Shown here: piece after piece, positions 51,842 through 61,427 of the stretch
Numbering within the stretch: position 1 is the first letter of the stretch
How the letters are laid out: each line of letters begins with the position of its first letter
Origin: Paraglaciecola sp. MB-3u-78
GTDB taxonomy: Bacteria; Pseudomonadota; Gammaproteobacteria; Enterobacterales; Alteromonadaceae
NCBI RefSeq assembly: GCF_002835935.1
Contig: NZ_PJCF01000010.1
Location: 84,090 to 148,089 of the forward strand
Length of the DNA stretch: 64,000 nucleotides
Reading direction: 5' to 3'
Program-made: the position numbers and the translations under genes
Notes under the pieces: generated by a model
The model's input: only the letters and a program-made list of their open reading frames with translations
What the model was told of the DNA's origin: nothing
The model's database searches: none

Positions 51842-53579
51842 TTCCGCACCTAAATTTAGAATTGAATTTGGTTATTAATTGACCACTTGATGTGGGTTTG
51901 TTAAAAACACCTTGACGCCGATCCCCAGTTTTGATCTATTACTCTCTTTTGAGAGCTATAAATAATGACTTACCCCTCCTCCAAATCCCTCGATCACCTT
52001 GGCCTTGTCGCTGGATTTTGTAAAGATATTCAACTTGCACAATACATTGATGATGCATTAGGTGGCTCTAATGAGCGTAAAGTCAGCTTTGGACAATTAT
52101 TCGTGGCGATGCTACTCAATGGTTTAGGTTTTACCGGTCGCACTTTGCATATGTACAGTGAATATTTTGAAAGCAAACCGCTTGACCGTTTGCTCGGGGA
52201 AGGAATATCTGCCGATGATATTAATGACGATGCGCTTGGGCGATGTTTGGATGCACTTTACGACAAGGGCGTATCCTCTCTTTACCAAGGCATAGGCGAG
52301 CGGGTGGTCAATCATCTAGGGTTAGATTGCCAAGCGGTGCATCTCGACTCCACTAGTTTCCATTATGATGGCCAAGCCACACCAGTGGGTGAGTTTGGAC
52401 ACATTCGCATTGCCCAAGGCTATTCACGTGACCATCGCCCTGAGCTCAATCAGGTGATATTAAATCTCATTTGCGAAAACCAGTCGGGTATTCCGGTGTA
52501 CATGAAGCCCGCCAGTGGCAACAACAATGATATGGAAGGCTTTAAACAGATTGTGAAGGCGCATATTGGTAGTTTAAAAGCGGCTCAAGCCAGCCGCTAT
52601 TTAGTGGCCGATGCGGCGCTTTATGTCAAAGAAACGATTGAGGAATTAGACGCCCAAGGTCAATTATTTATCACGCGGGTGCCGCAAACACTGAGAGAAG
52701 CGAAGGCACTGGTTGCACAAGCCCCCACTTTACTGTTTACCCCTATTTCCCAAGGCTATGAAGGCGTCAGTTATGACAGCGAATATGGCGGTGTTAAACA
52801 AACATGGTTACTCATTCGCAGTGAGCAGGCTTACAAGCGTGAGCAACACAACTTAAACAAGCGCATGTTAAAAGCCGGCGAGCAAGCGCGAAAAAGCTTC
52901 AAACAGTTAAGCCAACAACGCTTTGCCTGCGTCCAAGATGCACAAAGCGCCATTGTAAAATGGCGAAGTAAACAAACCGTGTGTGATGTCAATGCCCGAG
53001 CAATTGAAGTGGCGGTATATGCAAACGCAGGACGACCTAAACGAGGCGAATTACCCACGCGCATTGAATATCAAATCACGGGCGAATTATGCACACCTCT
53101 GATATCACGCCAAACCGCTTTACAGCAACTCGGACTGTTCATTATTGCCACCAATGATGTCAGTGATGATTTGGATATGGCCAGTTTACTCAGCAGCTAC
53201 AAAGCCCAGCAAAATGTTGAAAAAGGCTTTCGTTTCTTAAAAAGTCCCGACTTCCTAACCAGTGCCATTTACCTCAAGAAGCCAGAACGTATTGAAGCCT
53301 TACTGATGGTCATGACCAGTTGTTTAATGGTGTACGCCAGTCTAGAGCATCAAATCCGCAAAACACTCAAAGACAAGGCGTGTTACTTCCCCGACCAGAA
53401 AAAAAAGCCAAGCCAAACACCCACTGCTCGATGGGTTTTCCAATGCTTCGAAAATATTACAGTTCTGTATCAAGCTGAACACATTCCGCTGGTGATGAAC
53501 TTAAAAGAACGACAACACATCATCATTAATTGCCTTGGTGATGTATACCGGAGAATTTATTCTTAAAGTGGGTGCGGAA
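51842..53579 (+). mobile_element. IS1634-family insertion sequence
   Basis: The ends TTCCGCAC (51842-51849) and GTGCGGAA (53572-53579) are inverted repeats, continuing imperfectly for about 20 bp (CCTAAATTTAG / CTTAAAGTGGG). No direct target duplication could be seen. It carries one transposase and cuts the lipoprotein gene at 53580. Confidence 0.75.
51965..53566 (+). CDS. IS1634-family transposase
   Basis: 533 residues. The N-terminal DUF4277-like domain (SLDHLGLVAGFCKDIQLAQYIDDALG) is followed by the DDE core: AVHLDSTSFHYDG, ASRYLVADAALYVKE, and the C-terminal YKAQQNVEKGFRFLKSPDFLTSAIYLKKPERIEALLMVM. These are the marks of the IS1634 group of the IS4 superfamily. Length is normal and the frame intact. 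Confidence 0.93.
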   Translation: MTYPSSKSLDHLGLVAGFCKDIQLAQYIDDALGGSNERKVSFGQLFVAMLLNGLGFTGRTLHMYSEYFESKPLDRLLGEGISADDINDDALGRCLDALYDKGVSSLYQGIGERVVNHLGLDCQAVHLDSTSFHYDGQATPVGEFGHIRIAQGYSRDHRPELNQVILNLICENQSGIPVYMKPASGNNNDMEGFKQIVKAHIGSLKAAQASRYLVADAALYVKETIEELDAQGQLFITRVPQTLREAKALVAQAPTLLFTPISQGYEGVSYDSEYGGVKQTWLLIRSEQAYKREQHNLNKRMLKAGEQARKSFKQLSQQRFACVQDAQSAIVKWRSKQTVCDVNARAIEVAVYANAGRPKRGELPTRIEYQITGELCTPLISRQTALQQLGLFIIATNDVSDDLDMASLLSSYKAQQNVEKGFRFLKSPDFLTSAIYLKKPERIEALLMVMTSCLMVYASLEHQIRKTLKDKACYFPDQKKKPSQTPTARWVFQCFENITVLYQAEHIPLVMNLKERQHIIINCLGDVYRRIYS

Positions 53580-53808
53580 GATCGGTTAGTATTACTGCTT
53601 CTAATGTATTTTGATTAAGTGTTTGCTTGCACAGGTCGTTGGTAACCAACCATTTGCCTACAGGTATGAATACTTCTTCATTTTCAATGCTATAGGCCAT
53701 TTTAGTTATGGCAGTTTGTGTTTGGGGCTCTTTAGAACAAGCAAAGAGGCACAAGATCACTAAAGTAAATAGGGTAAATCGACTGTTTGAATAGTGATGA
53801 TAAAACAT
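53563..53808 (-). pseudogene. Lipoprotein truncated by the IS1634-family element
   Basis: 81 residues with a lipobox LFAC (Cys24). From 53580 leftwards the frame enters the IS and stops within 17 bp, so the natural C-terminus is lost. The mature part (MAYSIENEEVFIPVGKWLVTNDLCKQTLNQNTLEAVILTDLP) is an exported, unknown family. Possibly still made as a short lipoprotein. Confidence 0.6.
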
Positions 53809-54077
53809 AAGAACGTTTCTAATTATTTTGATATCTAGATATTACGTGTGAAAAATTGAAAGAAAATAATTAGAGAGGCCAAATTAGGCATGTCTGTACC
53901 TGCAGGGGCAGGGGATGAGTTTATAAAAAAGCTTATTGCCTTTATAGATAATAAATCTATTGCTGTTTAAGGGCTGCTTGAAATGGACAGAGTCGGTCCC
54001 GCTATTAATGAATGTGGGTTTCTATTGGCGGATGAAATTAAGTTTCAGTAAATAGGGTGTCACGTCACCATAGCTAA

Positions 54078-54854
54078 TTATTTGCTGTAAGTGCGTTCTT
54101 TTTCAACTCGATTAACCGCATTATTTATACTCTTTATGATTTTAGGTTCTAACATATCAAACATAACACCCGCAAAGCTAGAAAAAGGCATCGTTTGTAC
54201 CCAGACTTTGCCAGTTCCACTAAGCCGACAAAGATATATTCCCTCACCTGAAAACATCACTGATTTTACACTGGTTGTAGTTTCGATATCGTATGTAATT
54301 CCTGAAGTGAATGCTACGAGACTTCCGGTCTCCAAATAGATCGTTTCATCTTCTATAGCTTTTTCGACAATGGTTCCCCCGGCATGAATAAATACCTCGC
54401 CATCACCTTCTATTTTCTGAAGCACAAACCCTTCACCACCAAAAAATCCTGCGCCGATTTTCCTTGAAAATGCCATGCTTAATTTTGTGCCTATAGAAGC
54501 ACATATAAACGCACTTTTTTGAGCATAAACCTTACCCCCCATATCCCCCAAGTTCATCGCTATTATTTGGCCAGGGTAGGGGCCTGAAAATGACACTTTT
54601 TTCGGAATTTCAGTATTATTAGTGAAGTGGGTTAAAAAAAATGACTCGCTTGTCATGACTCGTTTTGTAGCAGATAACATTTTCCTTAATATCCCCTGTT
54701 TCTGGTTTGAACCATCCCCAAGCTTTACTTCGAAATTGATACCTCCTTCAAAGTATTTCATAGCACCGGCTTCCGCTATTGTTGATTCATTCGCATTAAG
54801 TTCTATTTCAACACAGGGCATACTCTCCCCAATAATTTTAAAGTTCATAGACAT
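54078..54854 (-). CDS. AIM24/TIGR00266-family protein
   Basis: 258 residues, beta-rich with many Gly. The pattern matches the AIM24 family: VEIELNANESTIAEAGAMKYFEGGINFEVKLGDG, ESFFLTHFTNN, GKVYAQKSAFICASIGTKLSM, GGEGFVLQKIEGDGEVFIHAGGTIVEKAIEDETIYLETGSLVAF and GEGIYLCRLSGTGKVWVQTMPFSSFAG. Function in bacteria is unknown; the fold is a double beta-helix-like module. Neighbours give no clue. Confidence 0.88.
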   Translation of the reverse strand: MSMNFKIIGESMPCVEIELNANESTIAEAGAMKYFEGGINFEVKLGDGSNQKQGILRKMLSATKRVMTSESFFLTHFTNNTEIPKKVSFSGPYPGQIIAMNLGDMGGKVYAQKSAFICASIGTKLSMAFSRKIGAGFFGGEGFVLQKIEGDGEVFIHAGGTIVEKAIEDETIYLETGSLVAFTSGITYDIETTTSVKSVMFSGEGIYLCRLSGTGKVWVQTMPFSSFAGVMFDMLEPKIIKSINNAVNRVEKERTYSK

Positions 54855-55719
54855 TGTTTATATTCCTTCTCTGATCACTGACTTCAATTCAGTCTTTATT
54901 GAGCTGATACGAAAGAGATCATCAAGGCCAGTGGTTGGTATATTATCACTTCGTACTTTCTTGTATATGTTTAGCAATACAAAATATAGTCAAATTGGTA
55001 CATTTTTCAACTATCTGGATGTTAAGAACTCAAGTAGCTCCACAACCTGCTCTGTCTTGCTGTGCACTAACGTTCTCAGGGGGATCGCCTTTCGGGTTTC
55101 CGACACTATCGCAAGAGCCACTGGCCGTTGGCCAGCTGATAAGGTTACTCCGTTGTTCACACTCCATGCTATCCGCTAACTTGGTGCAAACAATGCACTA
55201 GGTAAACGGGCAAGGATTACGCCCATCGAGTGACTTTAGTTTACCTCACCGATGTCCCAGGGTTTTGCTATGTGACAGTGTCACATTATTCATATCTTAC
55301 TTCCTCCTTGGTAGGTCCGTGACAATATGGCAATGCCTGAGAAGTATCAACGCAGGCTGTCGGCTAAAGCACTTATGACACGCCACAGTCATCCCCGTTC
55401 TTCATTGTCACTACCAAAGGCAGGTGCTCTCAATAACACCCAATGTGTGACACAGCATCGCACGAACAGCCCCTTGGCCATCACCTCCAAATGCAGAGCT
55501 CGGGACTCGACCCGCTGTCGAACAAACCAGACAAAACCATCACAGTAAGCGCTTGAGAACCACTACTTTTTGTGCATAAACCGAACACATTTATGTTATT
55601 TAATTCCAGTGATAAAAAATGTATTATCTGTTGTTTTTGGTCTATGCTTAGAGGTATTTAGAAAGGGTATTCCCCGACCTTGATAAGTTCCTTTTAAACG
55701 TGGAGGAGGTGGAGAGTTT
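54855..55719. other. Noncoding region with structured segment
   Basis: No gene supported in 865 bp. On the minus strand a strong ribosome site (about 55301-55310, AAGGAGGAA) precedes a 15-codon frame at 55246-55293. Next comes a nested hairpin within about 55201-55245 (GGTAAAC...GTTTACC enclosing GGGC...GCCC). The open frames on the plus strand here lack coding signs. Confidence 0.4.
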
Positions 55720-55938
55720 ATGTTACCTATTTTATCACCATCTCATCACCAAATATCAACCATACAGAAATTCGCTGCATGGTGTGTTTTTCGTTCAAAT
55801 AGCGGTACTCACCCCGGTACAATCAGACGTGCGAGTATTTTTGTCTGGGCCGAATCCAATGATATTGATGTGTCTGAAGAGGGCGTTACTTATATTTTTG
55901 AGCATTGGCAAGATCTCGTCGAGTGTTGGCCAAACTAA
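55720..55938 (+). CDS. Small hypothetical protein
   Basis: 72 residues from the ATG at 55720, preceded by GGAGGAGGTGGAG, a strong ribosome site. A conserved-looking core (AAWCVFRSNSGTHPGTIRRASIFVWAESNDIDVSEEGVTYIFEHWQDLVECWPN) is acidic and soluble. A 93-codon frame from 55700 in another phase covers the same stretch but has a weaker start. No function seen. Confidence 0.5.
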   Translation: MLPILSPSHHQISTIQKFAAWCVFRSNSGTHPGTIRRASIFVWAESNDIDVSEEGVTYIFEHWQDLVECWPN

Positions 55939-55988
55939 TCCCAAACAGCTGGGCAAATTGTCCCCTAATTTGTCTAGCTGAATCATGA

Positions 55989-56309
55989 AGGGTAGGGGAG
56001 TGCAATAAAAATGAAAACCTTAATACCAACCTTTTCGCGTCACCATTTACCTATCGTCAAGATACGCTGATTATTCACATCGCGGCAATACCAGAAAATT
56101 CTGCGGCTGTTGTGGCTGGCCTTGCTCGAAGCTATTACGATGATGCTACCGATATAGCGCGCACTATCAATCTTATTTATGACATTAATGATATTGCTAC
56201 ATTCTCTGATCTCTCTATCGATTTTCGATTGGCAATAATCCTAAACAATGACGATAAACTCATGAATCAAGAAGAGCGGGAATCAAACATTGCTGTGCCG
56301 AGCAATTAA
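55989..56309 (+). CDS. Possible small gene, start unclear
   Basis: The frame is open from 55989. The only standard start seen is GTG 56112, which gives 65 residues. The residues before it (FASPFTYRQDTLIIHIAAIPENSAAVVAG) look like coding sequence, so the gene may begin earlier or its start may be lost by a frameshift. A nearby ATG (56011) is in another frame that soon stops. Unknown family. Confidence 0.3.
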   Translation, partial: RVGECNKNENLNTNLFASPFTYRQDTLIIHIAAIPENSAAVVAGLARSYYDDATDIARTINLIYDINDIATFSDLSIDFRLAIILNNDDKLMNQEERESNIAVPSN

Positions 56310-56461
56310 GTCTACGACTTGTTTTAATCATGTCTGCGACGGTAATTAACTCTGACTGGGATTCGCACTTTTCTTTCGCGGATTTCAAGTTTGGACAAAT
56401 TTCCACTCTGGTCCTAGACTTTACTAAAAGGCTTATCCTGTTACTGACAAAAGGTTTCAAA

Positions 56462-57037
56462 GTGGATTCTGCACCAGTTTTCAATGAGTTGTTCGAACGG
56501 TCTGCGCAAGGCGAGGTGGAGACAACTGAGTTGTTGTTTCCTATTGTCTATGGGGAATTGAAAAAAATCGCTCACAATCAAATGCGCAATGCTTGGTCGA
56601 TGCACACATTGCAAACAACGGCTTTAATCAACGAGACATATTTAAAGCTATTGGGACAGCCAAATGCAAACGGAACAAATAAGAGTCATTTTTTTGCAAT
56701 TTGCGCAAAAGCAATGAGACAAATTCTGATTAATTATGCTGAGCAGAAAAGTGCCCAAAAGCGCGGCGGTTACATGCGTGCGGTTACCTATAATGAAGTT
56801 GTACATCAGTCCGAAACACAGGCAGAATTTTCTATCGATACCTTACTTTCGGTTGATCAGGCATTGCAGCAGTTGGAAGATATTGATGAACACCTGAGTA
56901 AACTTGTCGAACTGCGTTTTTTTGCTGGGCTGACTGAAACTGAAATTGCAAAAATGTTTGACGTGTCCGAGCGAACAGTGCGCAGAGACTGGGTTAAAGC
57001 CAAGGCATTGCTCTCATATACCTTACTATCTGACTAG
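56462..57037 (+). CDS. ECF sigma factor (TIGR02999-type)
   Basis: About 191 residues from GTG 56462. The frame is open to ATG 56330, but this start gives the family's length and AAAGG lies before it. Region 2 (VETTELLFPIVYGELKKIAHNQMRNAWSMHTLQTTALINETYLKLLG), the linker (KRGGYMRAVTYNE) and region 4 (LDEHLSKLVELRFFAGLTETEIAKMFDVSERTVRRDWVKAKALL) match ECF factors paired with kinase-TPR proteins. It directs RNA polymerase to a regulon set by the kinase partner downstream. No anti-sigma factor is adjacent. Confidence 0.85.
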   Translation: MDSAPVFNELFERSAQGEVETTELLFPIVYGELKKIAHNQMRNAWSMHTLQTTALINETYLKLLGQPNANGTNKSHFFAICAKAMRQILINYAEQKSAQKRGGYMRAVTYNEVVHQSETQAEFSIDTLLSVDQALQQLEDIDEHLSKLVELRFFAGLTETEIAKMFDVSERTVRRDWVKAKALLSYTLLSD

Positions 57038-57074
57038 GTTTTGCTGTATTGCCAGCCTTACCTCAGGTGCTTAT

Positions 57075-59867
57075 ATGAATCCCAAAATGTCCAGAGAGAA
57101 GTGGCAAAAAATCCAGGTTATTCTGGATGAAATATTTCATCTTTCAGAAAATGAAAACCGGATTTATCTGCAAAATATCGAGAAACAAGATCCACACTTG
57201 CACGCAGATATTGAACAGTTTCTGGCTGCCCAGCGCAACGCTCCTTCCTACCTCGATCAATCAGCGACCGAACTGGCTAGACATTTAGTTTCTAATTCTC
57301 CACGTGGTGAGAAAAACGCCCTTGGAGAAAAGATTGGTGCTTATATACTGCGAGAAGAAATAGCCCGCGGCGGCATGGGTATTGTCTATCGAGGCGAGAG
57401 ACATGGAGGTGAGTTTGAGCAGCAGGTTGCGATCAAATTATTATCCAGTGTAAGTCAGTCAAAAGAGAATAAATCAATATTGCTGGACAGATTCCGCCAA
57501 GAACAACAAACGTTATCTTCGCTCAACCACCCTAATATTGCGCAACTATTTGACGGCGGATTTACCGAATCTGGCGTACCATACATCGTGATGGAATTTG
57601 TCGAGGGCGTCGATATTAGCCAATATTGCCGCCTCAACAACCTACAGCTTGAGGCGCGATTGCGGCTGATTATTCAGGTCGCCAATGTGCTGGCCTTCGC
57701 ACATAAGAATCTAATTATCCATCGCGATATAAAGCCTTCGAATATATTAATCAACAACTCCGGGCAAGTTAAGTTGCTTGATTTTGGTATCGCCAAACTG
57801 ATTGCTGACGATCACCTGACCGATATGACGCAAACCGGTGAGTCACTTCTAACACCTGGTTTTGCTGCTCCTGAACAAATCAGAAAAGCACCAATCACGG
57901 TGGCAACAGATATATATCAACTGGCATTGGTGATGTATGAGCTTATCACGGGTCATAAAGGATTTTCCGACCAGTCTGACTCCCTCTACGAATTGGCGCG
58001 GGTGATGTGCGAAAAGCTGCCAACTGCGCCCAGTGTTATCTGCACCAGGGAACCAAATTCATCCATAGCCCAACACTGGCAACGAAAACTAAGGGGGGAT
58101 TTGGACGCGATCACGCTTAAAGCGCTGCGCACTGAGTCAGAACATCGTTATTCCTCGATGTTGGAGTTCGCCAAAGATATTGAGGCACATTTATCTGGTC
58201 ACCTGGTGGAAGCCAGACAAAAGAACATGAGATATTTGGCCTCCAGCTTCAGCCGCCGACACTGGAAGTTCATGTTGGTGGCGTCTTCCTTCATTGTCAT
58301 TCTGCTAGCTTATGCGACAACAGTCACTCTGCAGTCGCAAAAGATTAAAGCGGCCCTGGCACAAAGTGAACTTGAAGCGAATAAAGCGCAGCAGGTATCA
58401 AAATTTATGATCGATATTTTTAAGACATCTGATCCGAACATCAGTGGATTACAGGAAATTAGTGCTCAGCAATTACTGGATAAAGGGCAGCAGGACATTC
58501 AACAAAACTTGCAGCAAGCACCAGAAATTCGGGCGCACATGTTAAGCGTGCTGGGCGATATTTATTATACTCGTGGCGTTTACGAGCAAAGCGATAAGCT
58601 GCTTACTCTCGCTTTAGCGCAACAAAAGGCTTTGCCCGATCACAGTCCCCTGCAAATTGCCAAAAACTTAACTAAGTTGGCGATTAGCTACAGTACCCAA
58701 AACAAGTATCAACAAGCCGAGCTTTTGTTATCTGAAAGTTTAACCATTCATCGTCAAAAATTAACGCCACTGGATAAACTAGACAGGGGCAGTCTGTCTG
58801 AAGATCAACATGTCGCTTATGCAGAAACCTTGAACGCCTATGCTGACCTGTTAAAAATACGCGGCGAGTTTAAAAAGGCCGCGCAGAATTTTAGCAACGC
58901 CATTGCGATTATTAAACCCTTTGGCGATAAGCAGAATGAACTTGCTATTGCCTATAATGGCTTAGCGGGTGTCCAGCATGTTCAGGGCCAGTTTGATGAT
59001 GCAATAAAGAATATGCGCGAAGGACTGCGTATTTTAGCTTTGGTCCAGGGTGAAGAACATACTTACTACACCATTGCGCTGAACAACCTGGTGACGATCC
59101 TGACTGATCTGGAATACTTTGAAGAGGCAACAGTCCTGAGCAGGAAGTCGCTGCAAACGCAAATGAATATGTTGGGTGAGGATCATCCAAATGTTGGAAA
59201 TACATTACGCTCACTGGGTATATTGTCACATCGACAAGGCGATTTTTTGAGCGCCAGAGATTATTTACAAATGGCCCTCTCCAACAAGCGCCAAAACCTC
59301 AGCGAAGACAATGTCACTATTGGCGTCATCTTGTTGTTTTTAGGTGCGGTTGAGCAAGATTTAGGACAGTTTGAGCAGGCCTCAGCCTACTATCAGACTA
59401 TGCTGCAGATTTTCAGAAAGTATCAGGTTGCCGACAGGATCCTTGGGCGCGGTTTATGTCAGCCTGCATCATTGCTTTTAGCCACAGGAGAATGGCGTGC
59501 TGCCAATCAACAATATGCTCAGGCACTGGGATTATTGCCCGAACAAGGTGTACGTACGGCCATCGCGCAATTGGGTTTTGCCCGATCTGCCCTTCATCTT
59601 GGCTTTGAATTAGCAAGGGCTGAATCACTTTCTCGCGCGGCGCTGGAAGTGCGACTGCAAAAATACCCTGAAAATCACAGTCTGGTGGCCGAAGCACAGG
59701 CCGTGCTGGGTCTGGTACTCCACAAACAAAACCAGCCATTGCATGCACTGCCGCTACTCAGGGCAGCAGCAGAAGTGCTAAACAAACACCCTATGTACGC
59801 GCGCGCGCAGAGCCAGGATAACCTGGTTGTGAACGTTAAAAAGGCACTGGCTCAGTTAATCTTATAG
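57075..59867 (+). CDS. Ser/Thr protein kinase with TPR repeats
   Basis: 930 residues. The kinase domain (about 85-365) has GGMGIVYRG at 97-105, the ATP Lys (VAIKLL, about 119), HRDIKPSN at 216 and DFG at 236. A membrane helix at about 397-421 follows. The C-terminal half (about 500-925) is built of tetratricopeptide repeats. It starts at ATG 57075; an upstream frame extension overlaps the sigma-factor gene and looks spurious. Kinase-TPR proteins paired with TIGR02999-type ECF factors are widespread in marine proteobacteria and are thought to control the sigma factor by phosphorylation; here the gap is 37 bp, so they form an operon. Confidence 0.92.
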   Translation: MNPKMSREKWQKIQVILDEIFHLSENENRIYLQNIEKQDPHLHADIEQFLAAQRNAPSYLDQSATELARHLVSNSPRGEKNALGEKIGAYILREEIARGGMGIVYRGERHGGEFEQQVAIKLLSSVSQSKENKSILLDRFRQEQQTLSSLNHPNIAQLFDGGFTESGVPYIVMEFVEGVDISQYCRLNNLQLEARLRLIIQVANVLAFAHKNLIIHRDIKPSNILINNSGQVKLLDFGIAKLIADDHLTDMTQTGESLLTPGFAAPEQIRKAPITVATDIYQLALVMYELITGHKGFSDQSDSLYELARVMCEKLPTAPSVICTREPNSSIAQHWQRKLRGDLDAITLKALRTESEHRYSSMLEFAKDIEAHLSGHLVEARQKNMRYLASSFSRRHWKFMLVASSFIVILLAYATTVTLQSQKIKAALAQSELEANKAQQVSKFMIDIFKTSDPNISGLQEISAQQLLDKGQQDIQQNLQQAPEIRAHMLSVLGDIYYTRGVYEQSDKLLTLALAQQKALPDHSPLQIAKNLTKLAISYSTQNKYQQAELLLSESLTIHRQKLTPLDKLDRGSLSEDQHVAYAETLNAYADLLKIRGEFKKAAQNFSNAIAIIKPFGDKQNELAIAYNGLAGVQHVQGQFDDAIKNMREGLRILALVQGEEHTYYTIALNNLVTILTDLEYFEEATVLSRKSLQTQMNMLGEDHPNVGNTLRSLGILSHRQGDFLSARDYLQMALSNKRQNLSEDNVTIGVILLFLGAVEQDLGQFEQASAYYQTMLQIFRKYQVADRILGRGLCQPASLLLATGEWRAANQQYAQALGLLPEQGVRTAIAQLGFARSALHLGFELARAESLSRAALEVRLQKYPENHSLVAEAQAVLGLVLHKQNQPLHALPLLRAAAEVLNKHPMYARAQSQDNLVVNVKKALAQLIL

Positions 59868-59871
59868 TAAG

Positions 59872-60363
59872 CTAAACGGGGTCGATTTTACTCGGGGGGG
59901 CGCATGCCAAAGTAAGGCGAGTTCCCAAAAACAATGGACCATTTTCGTCAAACAACGGGGCATCTGTAGTCACAACAATAGTCCCTTCAGGGCACTTGGG
60001 TAATTCAGGGATCACTCTGAAACTATCGTTTTTTTCAAGCTTGCACGAAAAAGTATCGCTGCCGCAGCCAGTCAATGAATATTGCGGGAGACAAAACCCT
60101 TTACGTTTGAGTCTTCGCCAGTCTGCAGGGCATTGTCCTACAGGCGCTAATGCTTTAGTTCTGCCCGCAATTATGTCTGAGATATCAATGCAATCGCTGC
60201 CGCCCGGCGGCCGAATAAAGCCGCTGGAGCACCCAGCCTGAGAGCTCAAATTTAACTCTATATTAGCCTGTTCACTGTCTGTACCCCTTGATGAACATCC
60301 GGATGTCAAACATGTGATTAGCAATATCGTTATGCCTAGCAGTTTAGCTGTTTGTACAGGCAT
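59872..60363 (-). CDS. Exported cysteine-rich lipoprotein
   Basis: 163 residues with a lipobox TSGC (Cys23). The mature part has ten or so Cys spaced as in disulfide-rich modules (GCSSGFIRPPGGSDCIDIS, GQCPADWRRLKRKGFCLPQYSLTGCGSDTFSCKL). Not recognised. It converges with the kinase gene (4 bp apart). It may be part of the regulon sensed by the kinase, but that is speculation. Confidence 0.65.
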   Translation of the reverse strand: MPVQTAKLLGITILLITCLTSGCSSRGTDSEQANIELNLSSQAGCSSGFIRPPGGSDCIDISDIIAGRTKALAPVGQCPADWRRLKRKGFCLPQYSLTGCGSDTFSCKLEKNDSFRVIPELPKCPEGTIVVTTDAPLFDENGPLFLGTRLTLACAPPSKIDPV

Positions 60364-60536
60364 TATGTCAATCTCCTTTTCAATGGCGGCCAGTAAATTA
60401 TAGATGCTGATTGCTAATTATTTAAAAATTTTGTCCGGTTTTTTTAAGGGTTTCTGTATAGCTAAATAGGAATGACAAATTCCTTACAACGACCATGCAG
60501 TGTATGGAAATTTTTTAGCTTTATTGGAGCAATATT

Positions 60537-61427
60537 ATGAAAACGCTTAAATTAGTTGGATTGTTAGCAAGCCTAAGTTTGACCAGCATCAGCCACGCAG
60601 AACTGCTGTGGGACAATGGTGTCCACGATAACGTCGGCAATGGTGTAAATAATCAGTATCAATCGGTTATGGATGATTTTTATGTTCCCGGCGCAGGGTG
60701 GTTTGTTAACAGTGCAGAAACCCATGGGATTTTTCTAAATTCAGGGAGAACCGTTAGCGATGTAGATATTACGATTTGGCCTGCTGATCTCGCCACCGGT
60801 GAACCCAATGGTGACACAGCCTTTCCTGTGCCTACCATTAACTTTAATGCCGCAGATACCGGCGAAAATTGGGAAGGATATGACGTTATAAACGTAACAG
60901 TTAATTTTGACAATACCTTTCTTGATGGGCAGGAATACTACTTTCTTGAATTGGATATCAAGGATCAATATGGTGAGCGTATCAAGTTGATTGAACGGCA
61001 AAGCATTAGTTATCAACCTGCCCATACTGGACCAGGCGCTAACCCCATTAATGCTGGTGTGGATCTGGCTTTTAAACTGTCAGGAACCGATATTAAAGTG
61101 ATAGATTGGGGGATGCCCGGCGGGTTCAAAGTAGAAAGTTTGGACTCGGGTAGCAAAGTCGTGAGTCTGCAAATAGCGGGAAATAGCAAACAGTTGGATC
61201 CCGGCTTGTATCAGATGAATTTGCTTAGAAATATCCCTATTTTGTATCACTTTGATCAAAATGGTAACAAGCAGCTCTATGATTTTGCGCCTAACCCTAA
61301 AGAGCCCGCTAGATTCAGCACGCCTTTAGGTGATGACTTATGCGGAGAAGCAGAAGGCTCATTAGCGGAATATTGCCAAAGTTTTGTAGCTTGCGTGGCA
61401 TATGAACTTTGGTGCCCCGGGCTTTAG
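60537..61427 (+). CDS. Exported hypothetical protein
   Basis: 296 residues with a signal peptide (LVGLLASLSLTSISHA). The body is beta-rich: LLWDNGVHDNVGNGVNNQYQSVMDDFYVPGAGWFVNSAETHGIFLNSGRTVSDVDITIWPADL. It resembles exported proteins that carry PEP-CTERM tails, but no such tail is present. The C-terminus has three Cys (CGEAEGSLAEYCQSFVACVAYELWCPGL). RBS TTGGAGC lies before the ATG and a terminator follows. Function unknown. Confidence 0.65.
   Translation: MKTLKLVGLLASLSLTSISHAELLWDNGVHDNVGNGVNNQYQSVMDDFYVPGAGWFVNSAETHGIFLNSGRTVSDVDITIWPADLATGEPNGDTAFPVPTINFNAADTGENWEGYDVINVTVNFDNTFLDGQEYYFLELDIKDQYGERIKLIERQSISYQPAHTGPGANPINAGVDLAFKLSGTDIKVIDWGMPGGFKVESLDSGSKVVSLQIAGNSKQLDPGLYQMNLLRNIPILYHFDQNGNKQLYDFAPNPKEPARFSTPLGDDLCGEAEGSLAEYCQSFVACVAYELWCPGL

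Noticed and set aside
53890..54048. Two tiny frames resembling decayed protein (26 and 22 codons)
   Set aside because: Too short and unconnected; possibly debris but not a gene.
54935..55548. Several plus-strand frames of 70-90 codons
   Set aside because: No coding composition, no ribosome sites and overlap with structured sequence on the other strand.
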